From the NCBI GenBank assembly GCA_013360405.1, contig JABWBR010000081.1, positions 1 to 39,291 of the forward strand: DNA of 39,291 bases, in the 5' to 3' direction. The DNA comes from Saprospiraceae bacterium. Lineage in GTDB: Bacteria > Bacteroidota > Bacteroidia > Chitinophagales > Saprospiraceae. The translations under genes and the position numbers were made by a program. Within the stretch, counting starts at the first letter, position 1. Each line of letters opens with the position of its first letter. Shown here in pieces: positions 24,949-33,146 of this stretch. A model generated the notes under the pieces. That model made no database searches, was not told the DNA's origin, and worked only from the letters and a program-made list of their open reading frames with translations.

Positions 24949-27585
24949 ATGATGACCGCTACTGAAATAAGGACCGCATTCCTCGATTTTTTTGCGTCCA
25001 AGCAGCACAAAATAGTGCCCTCCGCGCCTATCGTAAACAAAGACGACCCCACGCTTATGTTTACCAACGCGGGTATGAACCAGTTTAAAGATTTTTTCCT
25101 CGGCAATAAGATCCCTGATAATCCCCGCATCGCTGATACGCAAAAGTGTATGCGCGTTTCGGGCAAACACAACGACCTGGAAGATGTAGGCTACGACGGC
25201 ACCCACCATACGATGTTCGAAATGTTGGGCAACTGGTCGATCGGCGATTATTTTAAAGAAGAAGCGATCTCCTGGTCGTGGGAATTGCTCACCGAAGTCT
25301 ACGGCATCCCCGCCGACCGCCTCTATGCCACCGTTTTTGGCGGCGATGAACGCGAAAAACTCGATCGCGACGACGAATCGCTCCAGATCTGGTTGCGCTT
25401 TCTGCCCCGCGATCATATCCTCTACGGCAGCAAAAAAGATAACTTCTGGGAGATGGGCGATACCGGCCCCTGCGGACCCTGCACCGAAATTCACGTAGAC
25501 CTCCGTAGCCCCGAAGAACGCGCCAAATCGCCCGGCCACGACCTGGTCAACCAGGACCACCCCCGCGTAGTCGAGATTTGGAATAATGTGTTTATCCAGT
25601 TTAACCGCAAAGCCGACGGCTCTCTGGAATCACTGCCCGCCAAACACGTCGACACAGGCATGGGCTTCGAACGCCTTTGTATGGTGTTGCAAGGCAAAAC
25701 GGCTACCTACGATACCGATATTTTTACGCCCGTTATTCAATATACCGAAAAAGCCAGCGGCAAGCCGTATACGTTTAGCTACGACCGCTCGGCAAAAAGC
25801 GATATTGCGATGCGGGTGATCGCCGACCATATCAGGTCGGTAGCGTTTACTATCGCCGATGGCCAACTGCCTTCCAATTCGGGGCCGGGTTATGTGGTGC
25901 GCCGCATTTTGCGCCGCGCCGTGCGTTATTATTATTCTTTCCTCGATATCAGGCAACCCTATCTCCATACGCTTATCCCGCTGTTGGCCGATTTATTTGC
26001 CGGTATTTTCCCCGAATTAAAAGCCCAGCAAACGCAAATCGCCAGGATTATTGAAGGAGAGGAAGCTTCTTTCCTCCACACGCTCGAAAACGGCCTGCGC
26101 CGCCTCGACAACCTGGAGGTGCACAACGGCCTGATCAAAGGCGACGACGCGTTCGAACTTTACGATACCTATGGCTTTCCCATCGACCTTACCAGGCTGA
26201 TCGCCGCCGAAAAAGGCTGGTCGGTTGACGAAGCCGGCTTCGAAAAAGCCCTCCAATCCCAAAAAGAACGCTCCCGCGCCGACGCCCAAAAGGCAGTGGG
26301 CGACTGGCAAACGGTGCGGCAGGGCGAAGAGGTGACTTTTGTGGGCTACGACTACCTCCGCACAACCGATACGTATGCCCTGAAATACCGCACGGTGAAG
26401 GTGAAGGACAAAGATCAATACCAGATCGTGTTGGCTTCAACTCCCTTTTATGCCGAAAGCGGCGGTCAAGCCGGCGATACGGGGCTTTTGTTTTTTGGCG
26501 CCGAACAAATCAAGGTGCTCGATACCCAAAAGGAAAACGACCTGATTATCCACGTCGTCGACCGCCTGCCGGCCCATATCGATGCCACTGTGACCGCCCA
26601 GGTTGACGCCGGCAAACGCCGCGCTACTTCCTGCAACCACTCGGCCACACACCTGATGCACGCCGCTATGCACCGCATATTGGGCCAACACGCCTTGCAA
26701 AAAGGCCAGGATGTGAACGACCAGCGCCTGCGTTTCGACTTTTCGCACTTCCAAAAAGTGACCGACGAAGAAATAGCCCAAATCGAGGCCCTGGTCAACC
26801 AAAAGATCCGCGAAGATATTCCCCTCGAGGAAGACCGGGCCGTACCTATCGAAGAAGCCCGCCAACTGGGCGCTATGATGCTCTTTGGCGAAAAATACGG
26901 CGAAAAGGTGCGCGTGGTGACTTTTGACGGCAGCTTCTCCCGCGAATTGTGCGGCGGCACCCACGTGCCCGCAACCGGTCATATCGGCCAGTTCAAGATT
27001 GTGGCCGAAAGCGCCGTAGCCGCCGGCATCCGCCGCATTGAAGCGGTGACCGCCGATACGGCCGAGCAATTTATCAACCGCGAATTGGAAGAACTGGAAG
27101 CTATCCGCCTCCTGCTGAAAAATCCGAAAAATACCGCCAAACTGGTGGCCGACCTGCAAGAGGAAAACCGTCAGCTGCGCAAGGAAGTCGAAAAGATGCT
27201 GGCCGCCCAGGCAGGCGCACTGAAAGGCGAACTATTGGCAAAAGCAGAAGCGCACGACGGATATAAGTTGCTTTGCGCAAATCTGCCGCTGTCAGACGCT
27301 AACGCGATCAAAAACCTGGCCTACCAGCTGGAAAAGGAACTCGGCGACGCCGTGATCGTACTCGGCGCCGTAGCCGGCGATAAACCGCTGCTCACGGTGA
27401 TTATCAGCCAATCACTTGTGGATACGCGCGGACTACACGCCGGCAATATGGTGCGCGAACTGGCAAAGCATATCCAGGGCGGCGGCGGCGGTCAACCGTT
27501 CTTCGCTACCGCCGGCGGAAAAGACGCCTCGGGCCTGGAAGCCGCCCTGCTAGCGGTCAGACCGCTGCTTGAGAGCCAGCAGTAA
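24949..27585 (+). CDS. alaS: Alanyl-tRNA synthetase
   Basis: The product is 878 aa from the ATG at 24949; an ATG immediately after it is equally possible. A frame from 24886 would start in the repeats and before the -7 box. It has the class II catalytic core (TATEIRTAFLDFF, MFTNAGMNQFKD, WSIGDYFKEEAISW), a tRNA recognition region, an editing domain with zinc-binding HSATHLMHAAMH and CGGTHV motifs, and a C-terminal C-Ala domain with GGGGGQPFFATAGG. It charges tRNA(Ala) and clears misacylated Ser or Gly. Full length with no defect. Its last 36 bp overlap the convergent ligase-like gene. Confidence 0.97.
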   Translation: MMTATEIRTAFLDFFASKQHKIVPSAPIVNKDDPTLMFTNAGMNQFKDFFLGNKIPDNPRIADTQKCMRVSGKHNDLEDVGYDGTHHTMFEMLGNWSIGDYFKEEAISWSWELLTEVYGIPADRLYATVFGGDEREKLDRDDESLQIWLRFLPRDHILYGSKKDNFWEMGDTGPCGPCTEIHVDLRSPEERAKSPGHDLVNQDHPRVVEIWNNVFIQFNRKADGSLESLPAKHVDTGMGFERLCMVLQGKTATYDTDIFTPVIQYTEKASGKPYTFSYDRSAKSDIAMRVIADHIRSVAFTIADGQLPSNSGPGYVVRRILRRAVRYYYSFLDIRQPYLHTLIPLLADLFAGIFPELKAQQTQIARIIEGEEASFLHTLENGLRRLDNLEVHNGLIKGDDAFELYDTYGFPIDLTRLIAAEKGWSVDEAGFEKALQSQKERSRADAQKAVGDWQTVRQGEEVTFVGYDYLRTTDTYALKYRTVKVKDKDQYQIVLASTPFYAESGGQAGDTGLLFFGAEQIKVLDTQKENDLIIHVVDRLPAHIDATVTAQVDAGKRRATSCNHSATHLMHAAMHRILGQHALQKGQDVNDQRLRFDFSHFQKVTDEEIAQIEALVNQKIREDIPLEEDRAVPIEEARQLGAMMLFGEKYGEKVRVVTFDGSFSRELCGGTHVPATGHIGQFKIVAESAVAAGIRRIEAVTADTAEQFINRELEELEAIRLLLKNPKNTAKLVADLQEENRQLRKEVEKMLAAQAGALKGELLAKAEAHDGYKLLCANLPLSDANAIKNLAYQLEKELGDAVIVLGAVAGDKPLLTVIISQSLVDTRGLHAGNMVRELAKHIQGGGGGQPFFATAGGKDASGLEAALLAVRPLLESQQ

Positions 27586-28794
27586 AAACACGCAGTGCGT
27601 ACCCACCCCCATACTGGAATCGAGTGGGTGATCGATGATCAGCGTGACGAATAATACCGCGTAGAGCCCCGCGATAAATATATGCCGGTAGTTGGCGCCG
27701 TAAAAAAGGGGATAAAAAAACGCGAATAAAAAGACCAGCAGACCCACTATTCCAGTGGTAGCCGTGACGTATAAAAACTGATTCGGCGGCATGTGCACTT
27801 CAAATCCGGGATAGTTCGTGCGGATATACTCCCGCATCGCTTTTCTCAGGTTGGCCGTGCCGATGCCGAACCACGGATGTTTTTTTACAATATCCCAACC
27901 GGCATCTAATGAGGCAAACCGCCCCGAATCGGAATTAATTCCTCCCTGCCCCTGCTGAAACATATACCAGTCGTAGCGCATGTAATCTACCTTGGCTTTG
28001 AAACTGGGGGCCGCCCGGTAAGCAATTACTGGCAACAGCACCAGCGCAACCATCATCAGCGCTCCCGTCAGGTATTTTTTATTTACCAAAATATACCTCA
28101 GCAACAACGCCCCCATTGCAAGGTATAAAGCCGCAAGCCCGGTGCGTACCGATAATATGTGGATAAAAATGAAAAGGAATGCGGTCATGGCCGGCAGAGC
28201 CCGGCTTTCCCAAGGCCTGTACCAGTAGTGTTTTTGCTGAATAAGATAGATGCCGGCTACTACGCCAATAGCCATCAACACGCTGAAACGCACGTGGTTG
28301 CGAGGCACCGGAATGGATTGCCCCTGTTTAATCATTTCCTGGACAGCCTCAAAGTGCATGGCGTAATTTATGCCTACCCCTATACAGGTAATGACCAGCA
28401 TGAGTACGAAAGCATATAGCAATCCGTTGAATTCGCGTGTGCTTAGCGGAGGGTGTATCACAACAGCCAGCGGCAATAATAACAGCGGCAGCCGCGTGCG
28501 CAGACGGTCCAGCCAGAAATCCCATTCCTGCACCGGCCACCCCGCAAGCAGGGTAAGCGCAAAAATCAGTATCAATGCGTAAATAGGATAATTGGGCGCC
28601 GGCGGCATGAGCTTTCGCCACGCGACTACATCAGGAAAAAAATCGAGCCGGCCCCGTTCATTTTTCCATTTAATGAACGCCAGTACACACCATGCGATCA
28701 AACTCACCGATAGGGTAAAAGGAGAATATATTAAGGAGAAAAGCGCGGCCAGATAAAAAAAAAGCACCATGTACTTTTTGCCGGGTATGATCAT
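27550..28794 (-). CDS. O-antigen ligase / Wzy-type membrane protein
   Basis: The product is 414 aa and highly hydrophobic, with about 10-12 membrane segments. A large loop near 270-320 is followed by WFGIGTANLRKAM and HMPPNQFLYVTATTGIVGLL, a layout typical of the Wzy_C domain of O-antigen ligases and polymerases, where a loop His is functional. It would act in the inner membrane on lipid-linked glycans to build surface polysaccharide or glycosylate surface proteins; which of these cannot be told. It is convergent with alaS and overlaps it by 36 bp; it is divergent from the MarR gene. Confidence 0.8.
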   Translation of the reverse strand: MIIPGKKYMVLFFYLAALFSLIYSPFTLSVSLIAWCVLAFIKWKNERGRLDFFPDVVAWRKLMPPAPNYPIYALILIFALTLLAGWPVQEWDFWLDRLRTRLPLLLLPLAVVIHPPLSTREFNGLLYAFVLMLVITCIGVGINYAMHFEAVQEMIKQGQSIPVPRNHVRFSVLMAIGVVAGIYLIQQKHYWYRPWESRALPAMTAFLFIFIHILSVRTGLAALYLAMGALLLRYILVNKKYLTGALMMVALVLLPVIAYRAAPSFKAKVDYMRYDWYMFQQGQGGINSDSGRFASLDAGWDIVKKHPWFGIGTANLRKAMREYIRTNYPGFEVHMPPNQFLYVTATTGIVGLLVFLFAFFYPLFYGANYRHIFIAGLYAVLFVTLIIDHPLDSSMGVGTHCVFLLLALKQRSDR

Positions 28795-28829
28795 CTGCTA
28801 TATGGTTTGAGGTTTTGATGTTAAATAAA

Positions 28830-28861
28830 TTTGATGTTTTAACATTGAATGAGTATTTTTG
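28830..28861 (+). promoter_or_regulatory. Complete -33/-7 promoter of the MarR gene with possible operator
   Basis: TTTG (28830-28833) and TATTTTTG (28854-28861) form a full Bacteroidota promoter with 24 bp start to start. The -33 region lies in a direct repeat TTTGATGTT (28814 and 28830), the second followed by TTAACAT, giving ATGTT/AACAT inverted arms. This is a candidate autoregulatory operator. Confidence 0.65.
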
Positions 28862-28908
28862 CGTTTGAAACCTAAACCACTGTTGTATCTACAAAAATAA
28901 AAGGCAAA

Positions 28909-29358
28909 ATGACCATCGAAAATGCCATACAGCAAAAAACGCCATTTCGAAACGAATGGCAAAGAGTAGCTGTCAATTTAATTTATACTTCCAACTGGCT
29001 CACCGAACAGTTTAAGGCTTACCTCAAGCCTTTCGATATCACCCTGCAACAATACAACGTACTGCGCATCTTGCGGGGCGCCGGCAAGCCCTTATCTACC
29101 TCCGATATCCGGGAAAGACTGTTGGATAAAATGTCAGACACCTCGCGTATCGTAGAGCGCCTGTGCCAAAAAGGCCTGGTTGCCCGGTCGGTTTGCTCCA
29201 ATGACAAGCGCCTGGTCGACGTGACCCTTACTCCGGAAGGCTACTCCTTTTTGGGAAAGGTAGACGCACTGGATAGCGAACTGGACGTGACCCTTCACAA
29301 CCTATCCGCCGAAGAGGCCCGCCAACTCAGCGAGCTCCTCGATAAAATGCGCGGGTGA
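28909..29358 (+). CDS. MarR-family transcriptional regulator
   Basis: The product is 149 aa, normal length. A winged helix-turn-helix spans about 45-115: TLQQYNVLRILRGAGKPLSTSDI (helices), a recognition helix near SDTSRIVERLCQKGLV, and the wing around SNDKRLVDVTLTPEG. Flanking helices form the dimer interface. MarR proteins are usually ligand-responsive repressors. The divergent gene encodes an O-antigen-ligase-like protein and the promoter between them has a repeat-rich operator candidate, so self-control or control of that gene is possible. No ligand-binding feature can be read. Confidence 0.92.
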   Translation: MTIENAIQQKTPFRNEWQRVAVNLIYTSNWLTEQFKAYLKPFDITLQQYNVLRILRGAGKPLSTSDIRERLLDKMSDTSRIVERLCQKGLVARSVCSNDKRLVDVTLTPEGYSFLGKVDALDSELDVTLHNLSAEEARQLSELLDKMRG

Positions 29359-29363
29359 GGTAC

Positions 29364-29383
29364 AGACGCAAAATGTTGCGTCT
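29364..29383. terminator. Bidirectional hairpin between convergent genes
   Basis: AGACGCAA (29364-29371) and TTGCGTCT (29376-29383) pair fully around AATG, in the 25-bp gap between the MarR gene and the convergent peroxidase gene. No long T-tract follows. Confidence 0.6.
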
Positions 29384-30577
29384 TTACTTGAACGGATCCA
29401 TAAACCGCACATCCGCTACAAACTCCTCATCCGTGAGCGTATGCAGAAACGCAACCAGCGCCTGTTTCTGAGAATCCGTTAGCTCTAAACGCTTAGGATC
29501 GGTGAGTGTAAATGGATTGCGGAGACGGAAGTCGAGGTTGGGATGGTCTTGAATCCCCGAATTATAGTGTTCTACCACTTCCTCAAGCGTGTTGAACCTG
29601 CCGTCGTGCATATAAGGCCCCGTGAGCGCGATATTGCGCAGGAAGGGTACCTTGAAGATGCCCTCATCTTGCGAGATGCCTGTGACTAATGCCCTTCCTT
29701 GATCTGTATAATAAGCGTCGAGACCGTTGTTGGCCAGGTTTTCCACCGCGGTAGATAAATTGTGGCTATGGCAGGAGGCGCAATTTTCCATATAAATGCG
29801 CTTGCCTATATTTTCCTGCGAAGTAAAAATATCGAAGTCGGAGAATGGATCATTCGTGCGCGCCAGGCCCTCGTCAAACTTGCTATTGACCGATACGAAC
29901 GAATTGAGAAACTCCCGGATGGCCTCCAGTAGGAGCGCTTCGGAAATGCCCGTGGGGCCGTATGCTTTGCGGAACAAAACCTGATAGTGGGGTATTGTTT
30001 GAATTCGCGCTACTACCTCGTGCATGGGCATGCCCATCTCAATATCGTCCTGAATAGTCATACGGCTTTGTTCCAGGATAGAATTGGCGCGTTCGTCCCA
30101 GAAAAACCGAACGGCTTCGGAAAAGCTGGAGAAACTGCCGCCCCCGTCGCCTCCGTAGGAGGTTTCGAAATTAGCGGCGGCTGCCAGCGCCAATGAATTG
30201 CGCTTGGTATGACGGCCGTCGAAGCCTTCGCTGAAGGCTTTGTCGTCGGAAAAGGCGAGTTCCTGTTTGTGGCAGGAAGCGCAGGATACCGTTTTATTTT
30301 GCGATAAATTTTTATCATAAAAAAGCACGCGCCCCAGGGCAGCCTTGTGGTTGTTGATGATGGGCGCCTTAAACCCTTGTTGGGTCAAATGCACAGGCAG
30401 GACAACCGTATAATCGATGGGCTCGGCCGGTAGGTCCAACGCCGCTGATAAGGTGGCGAACTCCTCCGCGGTGTAGTATTGGGTATTTACCGACACATTA
30501 TCTTTTACACAGGCATTGAGCCCTAAAACGAGCACGGCCGGCAAGACGGCTATCCAAGGAAGTTTGCGCATTTGCAT
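29384..30577 (-). CDS. Di-haem cytochrome c peroxidase / MauG-like lipoprotein
   Basis: The product is 397 aa. Lipobox LGLNAC places the lipidated Cys at residue 23. Two c-type haem motifs are present: CASCH at 99-103 in the first domain and CASCH at 266-270 in the second. The spacing and the surrounding ALGRVLFYDKNLS, PYMHDGRFNTLEEVVEHYN and DLEL-type ends are those of CcpA/MauG proteins. It would reduce hydrogen peroxide in the periplasm or oxidise a partner, taking electrons from a cytochrome. The start could also be the Met two codons later. It is monocistronic and faces MarR. Confidence 0.92.
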   Translation of the reverse strand: MQMRKLPWIAVLPAVLVLGLNACVKDNVSVNTQYYTAEEFATLSAALDLPAEPIDYTVVLPVHLTQQGFKAPIINNHKAALGRVLFYDKNLSQNKTVSCASCHKQELAFSDDKAFSEGFDGRHTKRNSLALAAAANFETSYGGDGGGSFSSFSEAVRFFWDERANSILEQSRMTIQDDIEMGMPMHEVVARIQTIPHYQVLFRKAYGPTGISEALLLEAIREFLNSFVSVNSKFDEGLARTNDPFSDFDIFTSQENIGKRIYMENCASCHSHNLSTAVENLANNGLDAYYTDQGRALVTGISQDEGIFKVPFLRNIALTGPYMHDGRFNTLEEVVEHYNSGIQDHPNLDFRLRNPFTLTDPKRLELTDSQKQALVAFLHTLTDEEFVADVRFMDPFK

Positions 30578-30719
30578 AAAAAGACAGGTTAGTTAGTTAG
30601 ATAGATAATGGTCAAACCAAACGGATATTGTAGTAAAAATAAAATTTAAAACGCATAATCGCAACAGCAGCGTTTGCAAACTTGATTCTCGCAAGCAACC
30701 GGACAAATATCATGCGGTA

Positions 30720-30750
30720 TTGTGCTTGTTCCAAATTCGCAGTACCTTCG
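30720..30750 (+). promoter_or_regulatory. -33/-7 promoter of fabG
   Basis: TTG at 30720-30722 and TACCTTCG at 30743-30750 (one mismatch to TAnnTTTG) lie about 23 bp apart, 26 bp before the fabG ATG. Confidence 0.5.
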
Positions 30751-30776
30751 CCGGTAACGCAACAAAAAACACCGTT

Positions 30777-31523
30777 ATGAATCTTTTGCAAAATAAAGTG
30801 GCGCTGGTAACGGGCGGCTCGCGGGGTATCGGCGAGGCCATCGCGCTCCGCTTTGCCGCCGCAGGCGCCCACGTCGCATTTACCTATTTGTCTTCGGCAG
30901 AACGCGCCGCCTCCGTGGAGGCAGCCTTGCAGGCCTTGGGCGTAAAAGCCAAAGCTTACCGCTCCGATGCCGGCGATTACGGGCAAGCCGAGCAACTCAT
31001 CAACGACGTGTTGGCCGATTTCGGCCAACTGGATATCGTAGTCAATAACGCCGGTATCACCCGCGATACCCTGATGCTCCGCATGACCGAACAACAATGG
31101 GACGAGGTGATGGATACCAACCTCAAATCGGTGTTTAATCTCACCAAACACGCCCTTCGGCCGATGATGAAAAACCGCGGCGGCTCTATTATCAATATGA
31201 GCTCTATTGTCGGTATTACCGGAAACGCCGGGCAAGCCAATTATGCTGCCTCAAAAGCAGGGATTATCGGTTTTAGTAAGTCTATCGCCAAAGAAATGGG
31301 CTCGCGCAATATACGCTGCAACGTAATAGCCCCCGGTTTTATCGAAACCGATATGACCCACGTACTCGACGAAAAAACGAAGGAAGCATATCTGCAGAAT
31401 ATTCCGCTCAAACGCCTGGGTAAAGCCGAAGAGGTGGCCGATGTGTGCGTATTTCTAGGCGCCGATATGTCGAATTATGTGAGCGGCCAGGTGATCAGCG
31501 TATGCGGTGGGTTGAATACCTGA
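30777..31523 (+). CDS. fabG: 3-oxoacyl-[acyl-carrier-protein] reductase
   Basis: The product is 248 aa from the ATG at 30777; the frame open from 30720 would include the promoter. It is a short-chain dehydrogenase with cofactor loop TGGSRGIGEA (12-21), NNAG (90-93), and catalytic N115, S143, Y156 and K160 (YAASK). Its close match in layout to FabG (length, GQANYAASKAGIIGF) suggests the fatty-acid elongation step reducing 3-oxoacyl-ACP with NADPH. Other fab genes are not nearby, so a related ketoreductase role cannot be excluded. Confidence 0.9.
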   Translation: MNLLQNKVALVTGGSRGIGEAIALRFAAAGAHVAFTYLSSAERAASVEAALQALGVKAKAYRSDAGDYGQAEQLINDVLADFGQLDIVVNNAGITRDTLMLRMTEQQWDEVMDTNLKSVFNLTKHALRPMMKNRGGSIINMSSIVGITGNAGQANYAASKAGIIGFSKSIAKEMGSRNIRCNVIAPGFIETDMTHVLDEKTKEAYLQNIPLKRLGKAEEVADVCVFLGADMSNYVSGQVISVCGGLNT

Positions 31524-31532
31524 TTTTAATTT

Positions 31533-31632
31533 GCTGATGTGCTAATTTGCTAATTTGCTAATAGTTAAACAATTAAAAATAATCAGCACATCAGCACATC
31601 AGCACATTAACACATCAGCACATCAGCACATC
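31533..31632. repeat. Inverted arms of 8-bp tandem repeats between fabG and the redoxin gene
   Basis: The left arm has octamers GCTGATGT, GCTAATTT, GCTAATTT. The right arm has CAGCACAT units (six, one changed to TAACACAT). GCTGATGTGCT pairs fully with AGCACATCAGC. The element lies between convergent genes and ends two bases before the redoxin stop codon. Confidence 0.9.
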
Positions 31633-31634
31633 AA

Positions 31635-32267
31635 TTATGATTTTTTAAACTTTATCGAACACCCTATCGCCTTCACATCGGCAGGCGAGGGTTCCTGGCC
31701 TTTTTCGATGGCAGCTACTGCATTGGCCACGTAGTTCGTTTGTACTGCCGCAGCATCCTGTGCATTATCGTCGATAGCGCCGTGGTAGCGCACTACGAGA
31801 TCTTTATCGAGCAGGTACACCTCGGGCGTGCGCGCCGCACCGTATTGGGGATACACTCTTTGCCCGTCGTCGAACAAATAGAGGAAGTCAAATTTTTTCT
31901 CCTTGGCGCGTTCCTGCATCTTGGCAAAGCTGTCGCCGGGCTGTACCCCCGGATCGTTGGGCTGAACAGCCACTACCGGATAACCTTTGGCAGATAATTT
32001 GCGGTGCAAATCCACGATGCGGTCTTCGTACATCACAGCATACGGACAAGTATTGCACGTGAATATGACTACATAACCTTTGGGTTTCTTACCATTGGCA
32101 TCTTTTACATCCTCTAGCGAGTACATCTTGCCGTCTACGTTCTTGAGTTTAAAATCGGGCGCTTTATCGCCCACTTTTAATCCTCCGGCAGTGCGGAATG
32201 CCATCGTGGCCGCAGCAAACGCAAGCAGCCCCACTGTCAAAAAGATGATTTTGCGTACATTCAACAT
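31635..32267 (-). CDS. Exported thioredoxin-fold (redoxin/ResA-like) protein
   Basis: The product is 210 aa with a signal sequence or membrane anchor at 6-22 (IIFLTVGLLAFAAATMA). A redoxin domain starts GDKAPDFKLKNVDGK. The active-site pair is CNTC (C71, C74), preceded by VVIFT rather than the usual FWA.W, and is followed by the PEVYLLD cis-Pro region. It probably works as a disulfide reductase or peroxidase in the periplasm. This form, with CNTCPYA, is common in Bacteroidota as thioredoxin family protein. A C-terminal extra Cys is present near IGCSIKF. Confidence 0.88.
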   Translation of the reverse strand: MLNVRKIIFLTVGLLAFAAATMAFRTAGGLKVGDKAPDFKLKNVDGKMYSLEDVKDANGKKPKGYVVIFTCNTCPYAVMYEDRIVDLHRKLSAKGYPVVAVQPNDPGVQPGDSFAKMQERAKEKKFDFLYLFDDGQRVYPQYGAARTPEVYLLDKDLVVRYHGAIDDNAQDAAAVQTNYVANAVAAIEKGQEPSPADVKAIGCSIKFKKS

Positions 32268-32299
32268 GATTTGTCAGGTTTTATGATTGTGAAAGAAAT

Positions 32300-32392
32300 G
32301 TTGTCGGTTGTCGGTTGTCCGTTATCTGTATAAGTCAATAAGTAACTGATAACCGACAACCGATAACCGACAACCGATAACTGATAACCGAC
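32300..32392. repeat. Inverted arms of 7-bp tandem repeats between two thioredoxin-fold genes
   Basis: The left arm has heptamers GTTGTCG, GTTGTCG, GTTGTCC, GTTATCT. The right arm has AACTGAT, AACCGAC, AACCGAT, AACCGAC, AACCGAT, AACTGAT, AACCGAC. The last unit ends on the base before the stop codon of the TlpA-like gene. Confidence 0.95.
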
Positions 32393-32932
32393 TTACTCAA
32401 AAGCCTTCACCAGCCCCTCCAACTCCTCATAGCTCGCAAATTGCTGGTCGATAAATTTGCGGGTTTGGCCCTTGTAAATCAGCGTAACCGGGATTGCGCC
32501 GCCCCACGAGGGGTCTACCTTGTCAATCCAGGTATCGTAGCGATGATCGGTCAATGCAATCACCTGGCTTTCGAGCCGGCGTTGCTCCACAAAACGCTTC
32601 AGTTTGGTGGGCACGTCTTTTTTGAAATCCAGACTGAGCAGGATGACCCTCGCCTTTTTGCCTTGTACTTGTTGGATTAATTGTTCAAAATAGGGCATTT
32701 CTTCCACGCATGGCTTGCACCAGGTAGCCCAAAAATTGATGATGTAGGTGGTATCGTTATTATAATGAAAAAGGTGTTCGAGCGTCGAAAAATTGTCGTA
32801 CACCGCAAAGGGCAGCGTTTGCGGCGCCGGCTCGGCGGCAACAGCAGACTCATTGGTCACCTCCGGGGAGGATTGACAGGCGACAAGCATCCAACTCAAC
32901 CCCGCCAGGCCGCACAATAGCCATTTTTTCAT
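32393..32932 (-). CDS. TlpA/ResA-like thioredoxin lipoprotein
   Basis: The product is 179 aa. Lipobox MLVAC gives Cys19. The thioredoxin domain has active site FWATWCKPCVEEMP with C72 and C75, and the cis-Pro region near GGAIPVTLIYKG. The membrane-anchored, periplasm-facing reductase is a fit for cytochrome c maturation or general thiol repair. It lies on the same strand as the redoxin gene, which is separated by a heptamer inverted repeat. Confidence 0.92.
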   Translation of the reverse strand: MKKWLLCGLAGLSWMLVACQSSPEVTNESAVAAEPAPQTLPFAVYDNFSTLEHLFHYNNDTTYIINFWATWCKPCVEEMPYFEQLIQQVQGKKARVILLSLDFKKDVPTKLKRFVEQRRLESQVIALTDHRYDTWIDKVDPSWGGAIPVTLIYKGQTRKFIDQQFASYEELEGLVKAFE

Positions 32933-33146
32933 GCTTTTTTATTTCGGTTAATTAATAGTAACAAGGCCGACACAATTTTGCTTGTTAAGAATAGGTTAAA
33001 AAAAACATAAAGCGTGTTGAGCAAGTTCATACCGGGAGGTGACAATTCTCACGGCTTTATTGTATGGATTAGCCCAATTTTGTATACTGATCCTCTTCCT
33101 TTCAAATAAAACGAGCTCACTTATGACACCATAAATTCATATCTGG

